A stretch of DNA of 63,910 nucleotides from Entophlyctis helioformis (GCA_025526915.1 JAHLKH010000162.1:1-63910); one strand, 5' to 3'. Positions 1 through 13,064 are shown, counted from the first letter of the stretch. Made by a program: numbers and translations. The notes: generated by a model from the letters alone, not told the origin.

Positions 1-495
1 GATACGCACAGTTCCTGATGAGACGCGGCAAGCTCGATGCGGCCCGCCAGCTCCTCTCGCGCTGCCTAAAGAGTCTCCCCAAGCGCAAGCGTACGTGGGC
101 TGGTTGTTTCGCCAGGGATGTCTCGGTCTTGGACCGCGCGCATGACTAACATGGCGGCTTTTCCCCTCCCGACAGACATTGACACGACAAGCAGCTTTGC
201 GCAGATGGAGTTCAAGATGGGCGAGCCGGAACGTGGCCGCACGATTTTCGAAGGGCTCATGGCGACATGCCCCAAGCGTGCGGATCTGTGGTCCGTGTAC
301 ATTGACATGGAGATCCGCACCGGCGATGTCGCGGTCACACGACGCCTCTTTGAGCGCGTGCTGGAGCACAAGTGGTCCACAAAGAAGATGAAGTTCTTCT
401 TCAAGCGGTTCCTGGATTACGAGAAGAAGCATGGCGACAGCAAGGGCGTCGAGCATGTCAAGGCGGCTGCCATGCGCTATGTCGAGTCGCTATAA
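1..495 (+). CDS. RRP5: RRP5 (PDCD11) ribosome biogenesis protein, C-terminal part only
   Basis: Exons <1-90 and 176-495 (intron 91-175, donor GTACGT, branch-like CTAAC, acceptor ACAG). The splice joins codons into LPKRKHIDTTSSFAQMEF, a segment typical of the Rrp5 C-terminus. About 135 residues are visible, all within the HAT/TPR-like helical repeats; the final segment KFFFKRFLDYEKKHGD and the ending YVESL match the family. Rrp5 binds pre-rRNA through N-terminal S1 domains (outside this window) and with its C-terminal repeats supports cleavage at the A0-A2 and A3 sites, serving both subunits in the nucleolus. The 5' part is cut off by the window edge. Identification is by recognised motifs; I am confident of the family. 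Confidence 0.9.
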
Positions 496-3400
496 TGCTA
501 TTGAAGAGAAATGAACGGATGCAAGACAACCAACAAAGGTGTTTATAGATTCGATGCTTCGCAACCAACAAGAGGAGATCAGGCTCGAGAGCCAGTACCA
601 GTGCCCTCGGACGCAACCGCTTTTTTGTCGTTTTTGGTGTCGGGAAGACTCCATTATGGACGACTGAGACTGGCGGCTCAGACAGTGTGGGACTCTTCGT
701 GTATCACCACGACATACCCACTGAGAAACCCCGGCTGCTCTGTGCATGCGCGATCGCCCACGCCCACCAGATCGTCGCATGTGCACATTTTGGTGGCCAC
801 CATCCAACCCGCAGCAGCAGCAGCATGAATGCCCTCAGATCCCCTCGAGCCAGCATCGCACATTGCATGCACAGCAAAACATGCAATCCTCTCCAGCATC
901 AGCTGACAATCAAGGAAGGCGAGAACAACACCTCATGGCAGCCAGAGGACGTGGACAGGATCAAGAGACGCGCGCACACAGGCATTCCCACCAGAAAGCA
1001 GACCCACAAGACCAACCAGCTGCAGAGCATGCTGAGCCGTCTCATTCAAAACCGCTACAGCCACCCCCAACAGACCGGCTCTGCATGCTATGAGCAGCCA
1101 GTGTGAGTCTGCATGCTTGCCAACACCAGCCGATGCACGTCACGTCTCGTCCCTCCACGCCTCGGCCACATCACGCCATGTCGTCTCAACCAACCTGGTG
1201 ATCGTCTTCTGTGCTGCATTGCCCACAGTCGCCATCGTCCCAAACCGTCAATTCCAAGAGTCGCACACGGAAGCAGAGACAGGCATCAAGCCAAGCAGAC
1301 AGGCATGCAGACAAGCAAAGGGTAAAGGCGAAAGCACCAACAGAAAGTGAACAGTCTTACAGATATCCCAAAGACAGCGTGCAGCTGAGCAACATGACCA
1401 AGCTCGGTCAAATGGCAACGTGTCAGTCGAATCTGTCCATGTTGGAAGCATTCAGGACGTACCAGATGGATGTGTTTGTTTGCTTGCTTGACTTGGCGAC
1501 AGAGGTCAGTGCGTCTGGTCCATGCACACAAGAGAGACACCGGTGCTGAAGTACCCATGGCTGTGCACACTCTCAGTATTGAACCATACATGCTCCAACA
1601 CGCTCACCACGATCAATGGTCAGTCCGAGTACAACAATAGCAAGCAGGGCACAGCCCGTTGCGGCACGCACCATTATGCCCTGTGATCTGCAAGTCGTTG
1701 AATGCCAACGAATGGCTGCCTCCCCACCTCCCACTTGCCATTCGCCGCCATCAGATCGTTCTTTGACCGCCGTGCGACTTGATCTTCCTGCTTCCTGACC
1801 ACTTGCATTCAATCGCCTACTGCTTGCTCTTCACCTCACACTTGTCGTCTTGCGTCGCCTCTATCTTGTCCGTGCTTGCCTGCTTGCTTGCACTGCTTGC
1901 TTGACATTGCCTTTCGTCTTGGATCCGTTCATTGACTTGCTCTTGCAGTTCACCGTCTGGTTCTCAATCCTCTCTCACTCACTCACAATGCACTTGATCG
2001 TCCATCGGATGCAGAGGCGGTCACAAGTGTCAGCGTGAGCAAGCAGAACGAGACCACAGGCGATGCATGCGAGTGTGCAGCATTGCCTTCTCACTCAGCC
2101 ATCCATCCATCCACGAGATGCTTCTGCAAGCAGCCAGCCGCGTGCCAGTTGGTCGTGAGAGTCAGCGTCCAACAGACAGACAGCAGACAGACGGCTTGCC
2201 AAGCATGCAGCCACATCCACCAGCCTACTCCTGATCGAGTGCAGGCACTGGCACTCACGCCAGCCCTCACACTCGACGCTCGCCTCCAAGCGCCACCAGC
2301 CGATCTTGCCCCTTGACCGACGAAACGGCTTCACGCGACACTGTTCATCTGCTGGCGCTGCCTGAGCTTGTTGGATCCTGCGCCAGGTGTTCGCTTCGCC
2401 TTGGCTCTGCAGCTGCTGTGCATGTGGGCAGGCGGCCAGGCTGTCAGCCGCCATACAGACTCGCAGCAACAGGCCGTGCCAGCCGCTTGCCCCTTGCCCG
2501 TTCATGCTGCGCCGATGCTCCTCTTGCAGCCCAGTCGTCGACCTCTCACGACAGCCCGCCCCACACAGCAGCTGCCACACTCAGCAACCAAGACCCATGC
2601 AGTGCCATCTGCTGCACACTCCAGAAGCCCGCCAACCAACCAGCCAGTCAGCCGGTTAGCCAGTCAGTCAAGCAAGCAAGCAAGCCAAGGCACCGCCAGC
2701 CGCCGTCGCTGTGCAGCCGCTGTTCCTCTTGGCGACCCACGGCGTGCGGTGTCTGTCGAGGCGGTCGTGCCCTCGCTGTGCTGCTCGCAGACACCGCAGA
2801 CACCGCAGCGTCATCAAGCGTGCCTGTGTCGACCGCCTGCAGAGCATCCATGGCTGCCGGCTTGGACCCACGAGTCTGCCTGCGGATCGGCGTGCGGCTT
2901 GCCGATGGATGCTGCGTGGGATGCGCCGTCGAGTCGAGCAGCCAAGAGGGCGGATTCGGTCGCATGGAACGAGGAAGAGGCGTCGGTCAGTCATGGCAGG
3001 GGAGGCTTGGCCAGCCACATCAGCGCCACAAGCAGAGTGTCTCCATCATCACATCGTCGCATCGTGGCTGCCGGTAGATGCTGCCATGGCCACGCACACG
3101 TCATCGCCGCTGCCGCGCCATCTCCACGTCGCGACCGCGTCACTGGAAGCGAGCGGATCCAACGCGACTCACGGCTGGCGACTGCGCGAGCCGTCTGCAG
3201 GCACGCACTCGCTGGAAACGCTGCTGCCGTGCTGCGATAGGCGGCATGCCAGCCACCGGCAAGTCGGCCATGCAGACGGACGGCGTGCGGCACGCAGGCA
3301 GGCAGGCAGTGACGGCGGGAGAGGGGCGGCAGACCGTCGCTGCTCATGCTCTCTGTTGCTGGGAAACAACAGACAACAGAGCGGAGTGGCACGGTCGCCC

Positions 3401-6289
3401 ATCACCGCAGACGAGGGGATGGCAGCAGACAAGGCAGGCAAGGCAGGCAAGGCAGACAAGGCATACAGAGACAGCAGCATGTGCAGAGTGTATGCAGTGA
3501 GAGCGAGAGGACAATGTGCCACGTACCTGCTGGTCTGTGGTCTGGTGTCTGGCTGCTGTATCTTGGAAGGAAAAGCATGTGGGGTGTGTGGGCGGAGAAC
3601 AAACCGGAGGGCGGAGAACAAACAGGAGGGCAGGCAGACATGCGAGTGTGCTGTGGGTTTGACAAGAGCGGCTGGCTGCCATGCAGGCTGTCGCACGCTC
3701 CACGAGCAACAGCAGCAGCGACACACAACCACACACGGCAAGAAGAGTCTTACTGTCGTTCTTGGCAAACACGTGTCGCAGATGGTTGGTCAGACCGCGA
3801 CCGCCTTGTTGTGTGTAAGGAAAGAGCAAGCAATTGGCACGAGGCACGGATGCTGCAAAGGCAGTCATGCAGATCCAGCTGTGACCAGCCAACTGATGGC
3901 ATGCTGGCAATGGAGACCGCCACATTGGCTGCAGGCAGTCGATGGCAAGGCAACGCATGGCATGCTCTTGGGGCAGCCAGCAGCAGGCGTGCTGGCTGTG
4001 CGTCTGATGGCCCAGCACCTCGCCCTGCCACTGGCAATGTGCTGCAGTGCCGGCAGACTCGCCAGCCAAACAATGCGCGTTGAGAGCGTGTCCATGCGCG
4101 TCGTGTGTCGCGAATGCTGCTCGCAGGCCCGACGCGTGGCTGTGGAATGGCTGCGGATGGACTGTCGAGCGCTGTGATGCGACGCACACGCATCATCCCC
4201 GCACCTTCACGCCTTGCTTGCTTAACGCGGCAGATAGCATTCAATTGCCAACGCCTCGTCCATCTGCCCGCTATGCAATATGGAAATGTATACGTCTCTG
4301 GATGGTGATGCATTGCCGTGGCCATCGGGTCGCTTTATTGGCAGTGGCAGTGGCAGTGGCAGTGGCAGACTGAGATTCACTCGTCTTGGCACGGAAGAAC
4401 GGCAGCACAATAGGCACAGACACGCTGTTGTTGGCATGGGCAGATGGATGGAAGTCAGCCGTGGCGAGTGAGAACACGCCGTGTTGGGCAAGGACACCAA
4501 AGGAGCAAGCAGTCCAAGGCCACTCACGATCCGGTGTAGTCGGGCTCAAGCAAAGGCTCAAACCGCAGCAGACAGCTGCCCATGGCTGGTGGGCGACCAT
4601 CCATCCATCCATCCATCCAAGGCGGCATGTCAGCGAGTGGTCTTGTCTGGCATTGCTGGCAATGAGCAGAGTATCCACAAGAGCATACCGAGCTGAGAAA
4701 AGCGCTCGCGATCGACGCCAGAGAACTCGGAGAGCATCGGATGCTCATGCTTGATGGGTCTTGCATGGACAGCCGTGTTGTCGATGTGGGCCGAGTATGC
4801 ACGAGCTGTCGACCAACCCGACGACTGTCGCCTTTATGCTGCCTGCTCTGCTGTGGTGTGCATCGGACGGTCTTGGTCTTGAGCGCATCGATCCTTGCCG
4901 GATGACGCTGCTTGAAGCATCCTGTTGGATGCTTTCAGGCGAGGTTGCATTCACACGGCATGTCGAGCAAGGCAGATACGCCGTGTGAATGCCAGCATCG
5001 TCGTGCTCTCACGGTCGCTGATGCAGTGTGATCTTGCTGTCCTTGAGCATCGCCAAGCCAGCCCATGGATGCCAGACGAGCAGGATGTGCGCATCACACT
5101 GGCTGCCATGTGCCATCCTGCAGTGTGCGCTGCGTGCGACGTTGAGCCTGCACCGATGCACACACGGCTGTTGCATCGCAAGGGTCGTTGTCGCTGCTGG
5201 ATTGATTTTGGTTGATTTTGGTTGATTTTGGTTGGTTTTGGTTGGTTTTGGCACAAAATCGAGCAATGTTTGGCTGCTGTGCACGGCTCTCGCCAACAGA
5301 CAGCACCACGGACAGGCGGACAGGCGGACAGACAGGCGAGGGCATCTGCGCTGCTCGACTGATCACAGCGGCTGGCTGGGACACGCCCAGATGCTACCAG
5401 TCGCTGTGTTGAGTCAAACAGCGCAGCTGCCCGCCCGTCCCCTTTGCGGCTGCCTTCAGCCTCCTCGACAACAACGACGCACCAACCGCCACTCGGCCGT
5501 GTGCACAGCTCGCAGTCGACCCTTGCTCCGTTGTGGCGGCTGCTGGCACGGCATGCCGCTGCACGCTGGCTGGCTGGGCCGATGGGGGTCGACAGCGAGG
5601 ACCTGATCGGCCTTGGCTGTGTCGAGGCTCGCCTTGAGCATCCAGCTCAGCAACACGGCGCTGATCCTGTGTGCCTTGGCTGGAAGGCGGCTTGATCGGC
5701 AGCTATCGTGGCAGCCAGCAGCCAGCAGTCGACGCATCGCCATGCTCAAGACGGGCCATGCTGGCACGCCGTCATTGACGAGCCGCTTCTCGCATTGCAT
5801 CCCAACATCGGCAATGGCCTGCGTACTCGACCACGCAAGGCAAGTCGCTTCGAGTCGCGAGTGCAGCCATGTATTGTCTGCTGATAGGAAGAGGAAGAGG
5901 ACGAAGAAGAATGTACACAAGATCAAGAATGGTTTGTATTGGTAATGCCATCCAACTCCATCTCATCCAACACCAGAGTGTCATCGCGGCAGACGGCATT
6001 GTCGAGCAGCTCCATCCATTCAAGCAGATGTGCAGAGAGTGCAGTGGGGGTCAGTCACTTGTCTGCAGTCTTCGCAAGGCAGAGAATGACCATGATCACC
6101 ATCCACTTACTTTTTTTCACAGTCGCAGGCGGGCTGGTGGCTTGATTGACCCACCTCCTCCCCAATCAAGACCCCCATCAAAACCTTTGAACCAAGCATG
6201 CCTGGATCAAGCAGTGAGTTAGTCGCGTGCGATGCGGCTGGATCGAGCAAAGACCGTCGCCTCTCTGCAAGAAGCAGATCATCGCTCAG
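496..6289. other. Long stretch with no supported gene
   Basis: About 5.8 kb. Open frames occur on both strands (the longest 2711-4177, plus), but none has a recognisable motif, a splice-supported extension or protein-like composition; they are Arg/Cys/Gln/Ser-rich readings of GCAG/CAGG-type DNA. Short simple repeats are scattered through it: AAGC units near 2670-2690, AAGGCAGGC-type units near 3430-3465, GGCAGT units near 4340-4367, CCAT units near 4600-4618, and a 10-bp period near 5211-5250. No tRNA, rRNA or CRISPR pattern was seen. Confidence 0.6.
5211..5252. repeat. 10-bp tandem repeat with phased T-tracts
   Basis: Three units of TTGATTTTGG followed by two units of TTGGTTTTGG. The TTTT tract recurs every 10 bp, which is close to one helical turn, so intrinsic curvature is expected. 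It stands out as T-rich in GC-rich surroundings. Confidence 0.8.
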
Positions 6290-7048
6290 CGCAGGGTAAC
6301 GGCTGCGGTCGGCATCCACCGGTCCTGGCAAAGGAGCCGTGGCTCGAGCAGTTCGGCGGGAGCAGCAGCAGCACGAGCCACTCGTGCAGGAGCGGGCTTG
6401 GTGGCGGGGACGATCTTGGGCGGGACGCTGCCTTGGCGACGGCCTTCTTGGCAACCAGACGACCTTGGGCGGCGTGACAATCTTGGCCTGGACGACCGCC
6501 TTGGGTGCCACGACCGCCTTTGTCGGTGCTCTGGCCGCCGCCTTCTTGGGGACCGAGACGACCTTGGGCAGCGCGACGACCACCTTGACCGGTGCCTTGA
6601 CCCCGGCCTTGACAGGAGCGGTCTTGACAGGAGCAACCTTGACCGGGCAAGGGATGCGCGTCTTGTGCGGGACGGCGACTGCTTTGGCAGGGACGACCTT
6701 GGTAGGGACAGCCGCCTTGACCGGTGCCCTTGTCGTGACGTTCTTGGCGACCGGGACGGCCTTGGACGCGACGACCGGCTTGCGCATGACGCCGTGGACG
6801 ACCGGAGCAGCCGCAGAGACCCGCTTGGCGGTCTGCAGGGTCTTGGTTTGGCCCTTGGTCGCTCCGGTCTTGGTTGCTCCGGTCTTGGGTGCAGGGCGGG
6901 CGGTGCGCTGAGCATAATGGACAGGAAAGTCGGCAGCCGTCAACGCAGGAGGCTCAGCGCCACACTCGGACAACGCGCTCCATCTGCCCGCTGCCGCCAC
7001 CCGAGTCTGCGGCGTAGTCTGCGCGGCTGTGTGGCTCGCTGCAGCCAT
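6290..7048 (-). CDS. Ala/Lys/Pro/Val-rich low-complexity protein, two apparent frameshifts
   Basis: Hypothetical. From ATG at 7048 the minus strand reads an N-terminus (MAAASHTAAQ) followed by many repeats of the type A-P-V-K and V-P-K-K, a basic, proline- and valine-rich tract resembling linker-histone tails or other disordered DNA-binding proteins. No globular domain is recognised. The same K/P/V/A composition passes through all three minus frames between about 6465 and 6420: KIVTPPKVV in the first, VAKKAVAKAA in the second and PPKIVPATKPAP in the third, ending at TGA near 6290. Two single missing bases explain this. It may be a damaged gene, but the same error type occurs in conserved genes elsewhere in the window. 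The plus strand is also open here but looks like an antisense shadow. Confidence 0.4.
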
Positions 7049-8410
7049 GCGAATGGCATCTGCCCCGAGGGGCGGGCGGCGAGCAGCAGCAGGAGCAGCA
7101 GAGCATGCGACAGAGCATGCAGCAGAGGTGGCAGCAGTCAGGCAAGGCGAGAGGCAGGAGGCAGGTGAGGCACACAGCATCAAGCGAGGCGAGAAGGCAA
7201 TGCGACGCATGGGAGGGGCAGGCATGAAGCAGGCAAGTGAGGGGAAGAGGGCATGCAGAGAGATGGGGCGGAGGGCAGGCAGGCAGATGTGGGCGGTTGT
7301 GGTGGTGGCGAGGGTGATGCTCATGCGAGACGAGGCGAAGGCGAAAGCAACAGAGCACGAGTGTGTGGGGAACATCGTGTAGTGTTACTGGGTTGTGGTT
7401 GTGGTTGTGGTTGTGGTTGTGGTTGTGGTTGTGGGTTATCACTAAGAGGTCAGCTTGTTGAATACAAGAGAGCTGGAGCGAGCGAAGAGAGCGGCGGTCG
7501 CTGCTATTTGTATGCAGCGGGAATCGCTGCGCAGTCGGCCAGTCAGGCAGCCAGCCAGCCAGCCAGATAAGGGCGTGATGTCGGTGCGGGCACAGAGGGT
7601 CAGGCAGTCGATGTCGGGGTTGCTCAGCATTATCATCCACAGCAGCAGCCACTCAACTCAGCTGGTGACGGCGGCACTTGCGCGCTCTGGCGGGGATTGC
7701 TGCGTTCCTGCTGCTTGCATGAGCCAGCACGGACAGGTGCCTGACACAGTCGACGATGACGCGCACCAGCCGCGTGCCGTCTGACGCGCTGGTGCTCGGC
7801 GTGACGTGCGCGATGTGATTGCTCAGGCCGGCATGCTGGACGGCTGGCTGGATGACGAGACGGCTGGATGACTGGATCGGCTGCATGATGGATGACAGGA
7901 CTGTCATGGACGGGCTGGCTGCTGTACCGGGCAGCAGACCCGACGGATGGCGCGCCGATTCTGCTGCTGCTGCTGCTGCTGGCTGCTTCTGCCTCTGCGT
8001 GGCACGTCTATGCCGCCAGCAAGACGGAGGGAAGCCCCGTTGCTTCTGGTGCGACGTGACACGCTCTGTCATTGCAGGCATCAAGCAACGGCCAGCCAGC
8101 TGCTGTCTGTGGGAACCGTCATGCCGATCCAAACCAGATCCAATACAGACCCAAACCAGATCTAGTGCACCGTCGCTCTCCCACGCCATCACCTTGTCCA
8201 GCATGTCTTGTTGATGTGCCCGCTGCACAATGGCCTGCGTAGGCCGGGCGACTGCGCATATGCCCCGCGTGGCTTGTCCTGTGCGCAGCGTGCCGTGTGC
8301 TGTGCACAGACGCAACGTGTCCGCGTGCACGGCGCCGCCCTCGCCGGCCGTTGCCACGTCGAGTGTCGCCACACGCGCTTGCCTTTACGCTCACTCGCGC
8401 TTCGCTGCTC
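7049..8410. other. Intergenic region between the basic-protein gene and Wee1
   Basis: About 1.36 kb between two divergently oriented genes. It holds the TTGTGG repeat, AGCC/AGTC-type short repeats near 7540-7570 and a CTG run near 7967-7982. Open frames on both strands show no family motifs. It presumably includes the 5' regions of both genes; no TATA element was recognised. Confidence 0.5.
7391..7435. repeat. TTGTGG hexanucleotide repeat
   Basis: Seven to eight tandem copies of TTGTGG upstream of the minus-strand basic-protein gene. Read on the minus strand it would encode His-Asn repeats, but no supported gene crosses it. Confidence 0.85.
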
Positions 8411-11400
8411 ATGCTCCCGTCGCCTTCGGGGCCGCAGCCCACGGGCCCGCCCTCTGCAGCAGCCGCAACAACCACACCTACAGCAGCCACACCTACAGCA
8501 GCCACCACCACCACCGCTGCAACCACCGCCACGTCCCGCAGAGCCACGGCGGCCCAACGGCGCTCGACCCGCTCGTCCGCCGTGTCCGCCTCGTCCGCCG
8601 CTGCCCGCCCGCTGTCCAGGTCGCTGTCCCGCAGCAGCAGCTCGACGTCGCTGTCGTCCTCGTCTGGCCTGCTGCCCGCTGCCCCTGCCGCTGCACCTGC
8701 CCTTGGCCCCTCGGCAGCACCGACGGCACCGACGGCCGCCGCCCCTTCAGCCGCATCCACCGCATCGGCAGCGCCGTCCAGCCGCTCGCTGCGAACCCTG
8801 GACAGCCGCGTCGACTGGCCTGCGCGGGCTGCTGCTTCCACGACTGCAACTGCCACTTCAACTGCTGCACCGCTGGCGGCGTCCATGTCGGCCACGCTTG
8901 CCGGCACGACGCTCGCCGACCTCAGCTCCAGCCCGCCCGGCTCGCCCGTGCTGCGGCCCTCGAGCACGTCGCTGTCGCAGCAGTCGCTCCACTCGCTGCA
9001 CGCGCTGTCCGTCGACTCGTTCGCGCTGGCTGCCGGTGGCCTGCGTGCACCAGACACTGCTGCCGACGCTGCTGCCGACGCTGCTGCCGACGCTGCGTCG
9101 CTCGCTGCTGCTGATCTTGCTTCTGATGCGCCTGCGTCGGCGCACGCCGTCCGCCTGCAGGCCGATACCGCTGCCCTGACCGATACCCTCAGTCGCCTGT
9201 CGACCGATCCGTCCATATACCCTCAACTGCACCAACAACAGCACCAACAACAACAGCACCAACAACAGCACCAACAGCTGCATCCGCTGGTGCCTGGATC
9301 GTCCGTGTCTGCTGCGGCTGCATCCACGCCTGCCGCCCAGGCGTCCGTCCCGTCCACGCCCTCCGACACCGTCGTGTTTGCCATGCCGACGGGCCGCCCC
9401 TCGTCGCGCGCCAGCATCTTGTCGGCGCCATCGCCCGGCATCCACCCGCTCGTGGACTCGCCCGGCTCCATCGGCGGTCTTGGCATGCACGCACGCCAGC
9501 CGCAGCGGCCGCGATCCGGCAGCGTCAGCCACGCCGCCTCGTCGACGCCCCACCAGCTGGTCAAGCCGTCGCTCAAGGCGTTTGGCTCCACGGGCCTGCT
9601 GTCCAAGCGTAACCGACGCATGTCGACGCAGCCGACTCCCGAGACGCCCATCAAGCACAAGCACGCCGGGATGGCCGATCCCGCATTGCGTGCCCACTCG
9701 TACTCGGCGGTACCGACCTATGGCAGGCACTCGCTGCCTGGCAACATGCCCAGCTACTTGAACGACCCGCGTGCATCGCCCATGCCGGGCGACTCGCGGC
9801 GCTCGCAGTACTCGGTGGCTGCGTCGCCGGCCACCCCTGCGTCGGCTGCCCCATCGCAGCTGCACTGGCAGTCGCCGTCCATCGCGTCGCCTGCCGCGCC
9901 GTTTGGGGGCTCGCTGGAAATGCGGCCGGGCCATGTGGGCGGCATGGTCGGCATGCCCTCACTGAGCAGCAACGCGCAGCCGAGCTTCGCGTTCTCGGAT
10001 GGCCGGAGCACCACGCCCGTGTCGGGCGGGTTCCAGTCGCCGTCCGTGCCGTACATGCTGTCGCTGTCGCAGGCACGGCATCCGCACCATGTGCCGTCGT
10101 CTGCTGTCTCCGCGTCGGCGGCATCGTCTGCACCACCGACACCTGTACTCGCTGGCGACAAGGCCGGTGCAATCCAGCACCAGCAGCACCAGCAGCATCA
10201 GCCATGGGGTTCAGTGTTTGACCCGGAGCCGCTGTCGGTGCGGTCCAGCAAGAAGCACCGGAGCCCGGCCAAAGAGTCGCCGACGGGTGCCACGAGCAGC
10301 AAACGCCAGCACATGGCCGCCAGCCAAGACCAGTCGCCGCTCGGCAAACGCGCTCTTGGGCCGCATCTGGCGCAGTCCGCGTCGCCTCATTCGAGCTTGG
10401 CGCCAGCGTCCTTGTCAGCGTCCATGTCTGCATTGAATGCGTCTGCGCGGCTTGGAGCACCGCTCGCTGCGCGACAGCCGCTGTCGTCGTTGACCGACTC
10501 GCCGCTGGGACAGGCTGCTCGGCTGCCCACGCGTCCGTCGCACCACGCGTCCGTGGCGTCGCCCAGCGGCTCCTGCTGCTCTGGCGGCGTGCCCGACGCG
10601 CTGGGCCTGCCTGTGCACGCGTACAGCACGGGTCGGCATCGTCGCTCGTCGTTGCAGCTACTCGAGGACCTCCAAGAGGATGTGGAGCTGTTGCCGGACT
10701 TTGACAATGGGGACGGCGATGGCGACGGCGATGATGGGTTCGGAGGGTCGCCGACGACGAGCAAGGTCAAGGGACTCGGACTGGATCTGATGGGCGGGAA
10801 GGGTGCAAGCAGGACGGCGAACAAGGCGGATTCGGCCGGGTCACGCTTATTTATGGATCGTTTGAGCGCCATCCAGGCCGTGTCCCCACACTCTTCGCCA
10901 TGGTCGCCAGTCGGACTCGGGCAAGGGCATGCCCACGCGCTAGGGACAGCGCTCGCTGATGGAAACGGCAGTGGTGGCAGTAGCAGTAGTGGTGCTGGCG
11001 GCGGCTTGTCGTCCATCTTTGATGTGCGGTTGCCCAACACGGTGCCCATGCTTGACGATTCGCCATTTACTGCATCTGCGTCAGCGGCTATAGGCGGCGG
11101 CATCAGCAGCAGCATATTTGATACCACGATACCTGCCACGCCGTCGGCATCTGCATCTGCATCTGCATCCACAACCACACCTGCACCGCCCACGCCGGCA
11201 GCTGTGTCTCTACCGGCCTCGCACTCGTTTTCGGTGCACAAGTCCAGGCTGCCACGACCGACACCGTCGCTGCTGCACGGGAATCGACGGCCGGCCCGCA
11301 CGGTGTCGGCATCCAACCCCGTGCCGCTGTCCGTCCTCATCTCGCCAGTGCCGTATACCCTAGACGCCACGTTCCTCGCGGCGTTGCGTGGCGATCCCAT

Positions 11401-12713
11401 GGCGTCGTGGGCGATCACGCAGCTCGCCCAGCAGCAACAGCAACAACAACAGCAGCAGCAGCAGCAGCAACAAGGGAGTGCGAACGTGGCTGTGCCGAGT
11501 CGGTTTGATACCCAGTTTCGTGTCGTGCGGGGGCTGGGCGGCGGGTCGTTTTCCGACGCGTACGAGGTGGTGTGTGTCAGCGATGGCGGGCGGTACGCGG
11601 TCAAGAAGACGCGGCACCAGCTGACGGGGTTCAAGGACGCGTAAGTCGATGTTGATTGAGCTTGATAGTTGGATGAACGGTCTGCGTGTGTGGGGAGTGA
11701 GACTCTGACACGACATGGCATGGCATGGCGCGGCATTGGGATGTGGATGTGGATGCAGGGTCAAGAAAGTGCAAGAGGTGGCCGCGTGGACGGATATTGG
11801 TGCCAGTCCGTTTTGTGTGCAGATGGTCGGAGCGTGGATCCAGTACGGGTACCTGTACATCCAGATGGAGCTGTGCGAACGCGGCAAGTGCGTTACTCTT
11901 GCTTATCACAGCGTCGTCTGTGGATGCTTGGATGGATGGCTGGACGATGCACTGACGGATCGATCTACATCACACACCAGTCTCGCGGCGTACTTGGACT
12001 CGCGGAGCTGTGACGGGCCGATCGGCGAACCCGAGATCTGGGGCATCCTAGCCGATGTAGCACGGGCAAGTCTCTTTTGTGGCGTGTGGTGCACTTGTGT
12101 GGTCGACGTATCCAACAGCGCCAGACTGACATGCCCCATGCGGGTGATCATATGTGTGTATCGGGTCCGGTGCACGTAGGGGCTCCAACACATCCACGGC
12201 CGCGGCTACGCGCACCTGGACATCAAGCCCGGCAACATCCTCATCCACGGCAGCGGCACGCTCCAGATTGCCGATTTCGGCATGGCGGCACGCGCACCGG
12301 TGTCGCCGGGAGCAGACCGCGAGGGCGACCGGTCGTACCTGGCGCCCGAGGTGCTCTCCAACGCGGCGGTGACGACGGCGGTGGACATTTTCTCGCTCGG
12401 GCTCGTGCTGCTCGAGGTTGCGGCGGACATTGTGTTGCCCGAGAACGGGCCCGAGTGGGAGCGGCTGCGCACGGGGCGGCTCGACGTGGTCGCGCTCGGG
12501 CTCGGCGGCCGCAGCAAGCCGCTTGTCGACTTTATTGGCGGCATGGTGGATCCCATGGCCAGCATGCGGCCGTCGGCTAGCGATGTGCTCGACCATCCGG
12601 TCCTGAGCGCGATGCTCGCTGGTGGAAGTGGTGGAAGTGGTGGTGGAAGTGGAAGTGGGATGGACGTGGCTGCCCGTGATCCGCTGCCTGGCGCGGCGTT
12701 GATGTCGCGGTGA
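8411..12713 (+). CDS. WEE1: Wee1/Swe1-type cell-cycle inhibitory kinase
   Basis: Exons 8411-11640, 11759-11887, 11981-12065, 12180-12713; introns 1 and 2 are GT-AG, intron 3 (12066-12179) is GC-AG with donor GCAAGT. About 1,325 aa from ATG 8411; an in-frame ATG at 8297 is the alternative start. Residues 1-1030 are disordered, rich in Ser/Ala/Pro with His/Gln runs, and end in a Gln run just before the kinase. The kinase has the glycine loop GLGGGSFSDAY (about 1040), lysine in YAVKK, catalytic loop HLDIKPGN, metal-binding DFGMA and the Wee1 signature EGDRSYLAPE, followed by DIFSLGLVLLE. HLD instead of HRD is usual in this family. It phosphorylates the inhibitory tyrosine of Cdk1 and delays mitosis. 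The long N-terminus would carry phosphorylation and degradation sites. Convergent with the septin gene. Confidence 0.92.
11429..11473 (+). repeat. Mixed CAG/CAA run coding polyglutamine in Wee1
   Basis: About 15 consecutive Gln codons mixing CAG and CAA, directly upstream of the kinase domain. Mixing of both codons suggests the run is kept as protein sequence and is less slippage-prone than a pure CAG repeat. Confidence 0.9.
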
Positions 12714-12930
12714 GATCAGGCACGACACGACACAGCACGACCGGTGTAAGGGAGCAGGACAGGTTCAATGAAGATACAGTACTGTGTTGGCCGGGGCTTG
12801 TTATTGGATGAAAGTAGAGCGAGCGGGTTGGCACAGAGCATGACACAGGGTGAGGAGTGGACGTGGAAGGGGGATGGCAGGAGGGAATGGAGGTGGCGAG
12901 CACGCGGCGGCATAGGCGTAGACACAGGGA

Positions 12931-13030
12931 TCAGATGCCCTCCATCCGCTGGGCGTACTCGCGACGGATGAGCGACTCTTGCGACCGCAGCGACTCGTCT
13001 CTGTTGGTCGCGCCGTCCTCACCCCTGAAT

Positions 13031-13064
<34 letters not shown>

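Noticed and set aside
2711..4177. 488-codon open frame on the plus strand in the gene-poor region
   Set aside because: Arg/Cys/Ala-rich with no motif, overlapped by similarly long frames on the other strand and frames; typical of GC-rich repeats without stops.
6290..7168. Plus-strand open frame over the basic-protein gene
   Set aside because: Asp/Leu/Arg or Ala/Thr-rich readings with no family likeness; the minus strand gives coherent K/P/V/A repeats in successive frames.
496..8296. tRNA, 5S rRNA or spliceosomal RNA genes
   Set aside because: No B-box (GGTTCRANNCC), cloverleaf or snRNA core motif was noticed on either strand; a covariance search would be needed to exclude them fully.
8119..9934. 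Long minus-strand open frames opposite the Wee1 N-terminus
   Set aside because: Composition follows from antisense Ala/Ser codons; the plus strand joins in phase to a clear kinase.
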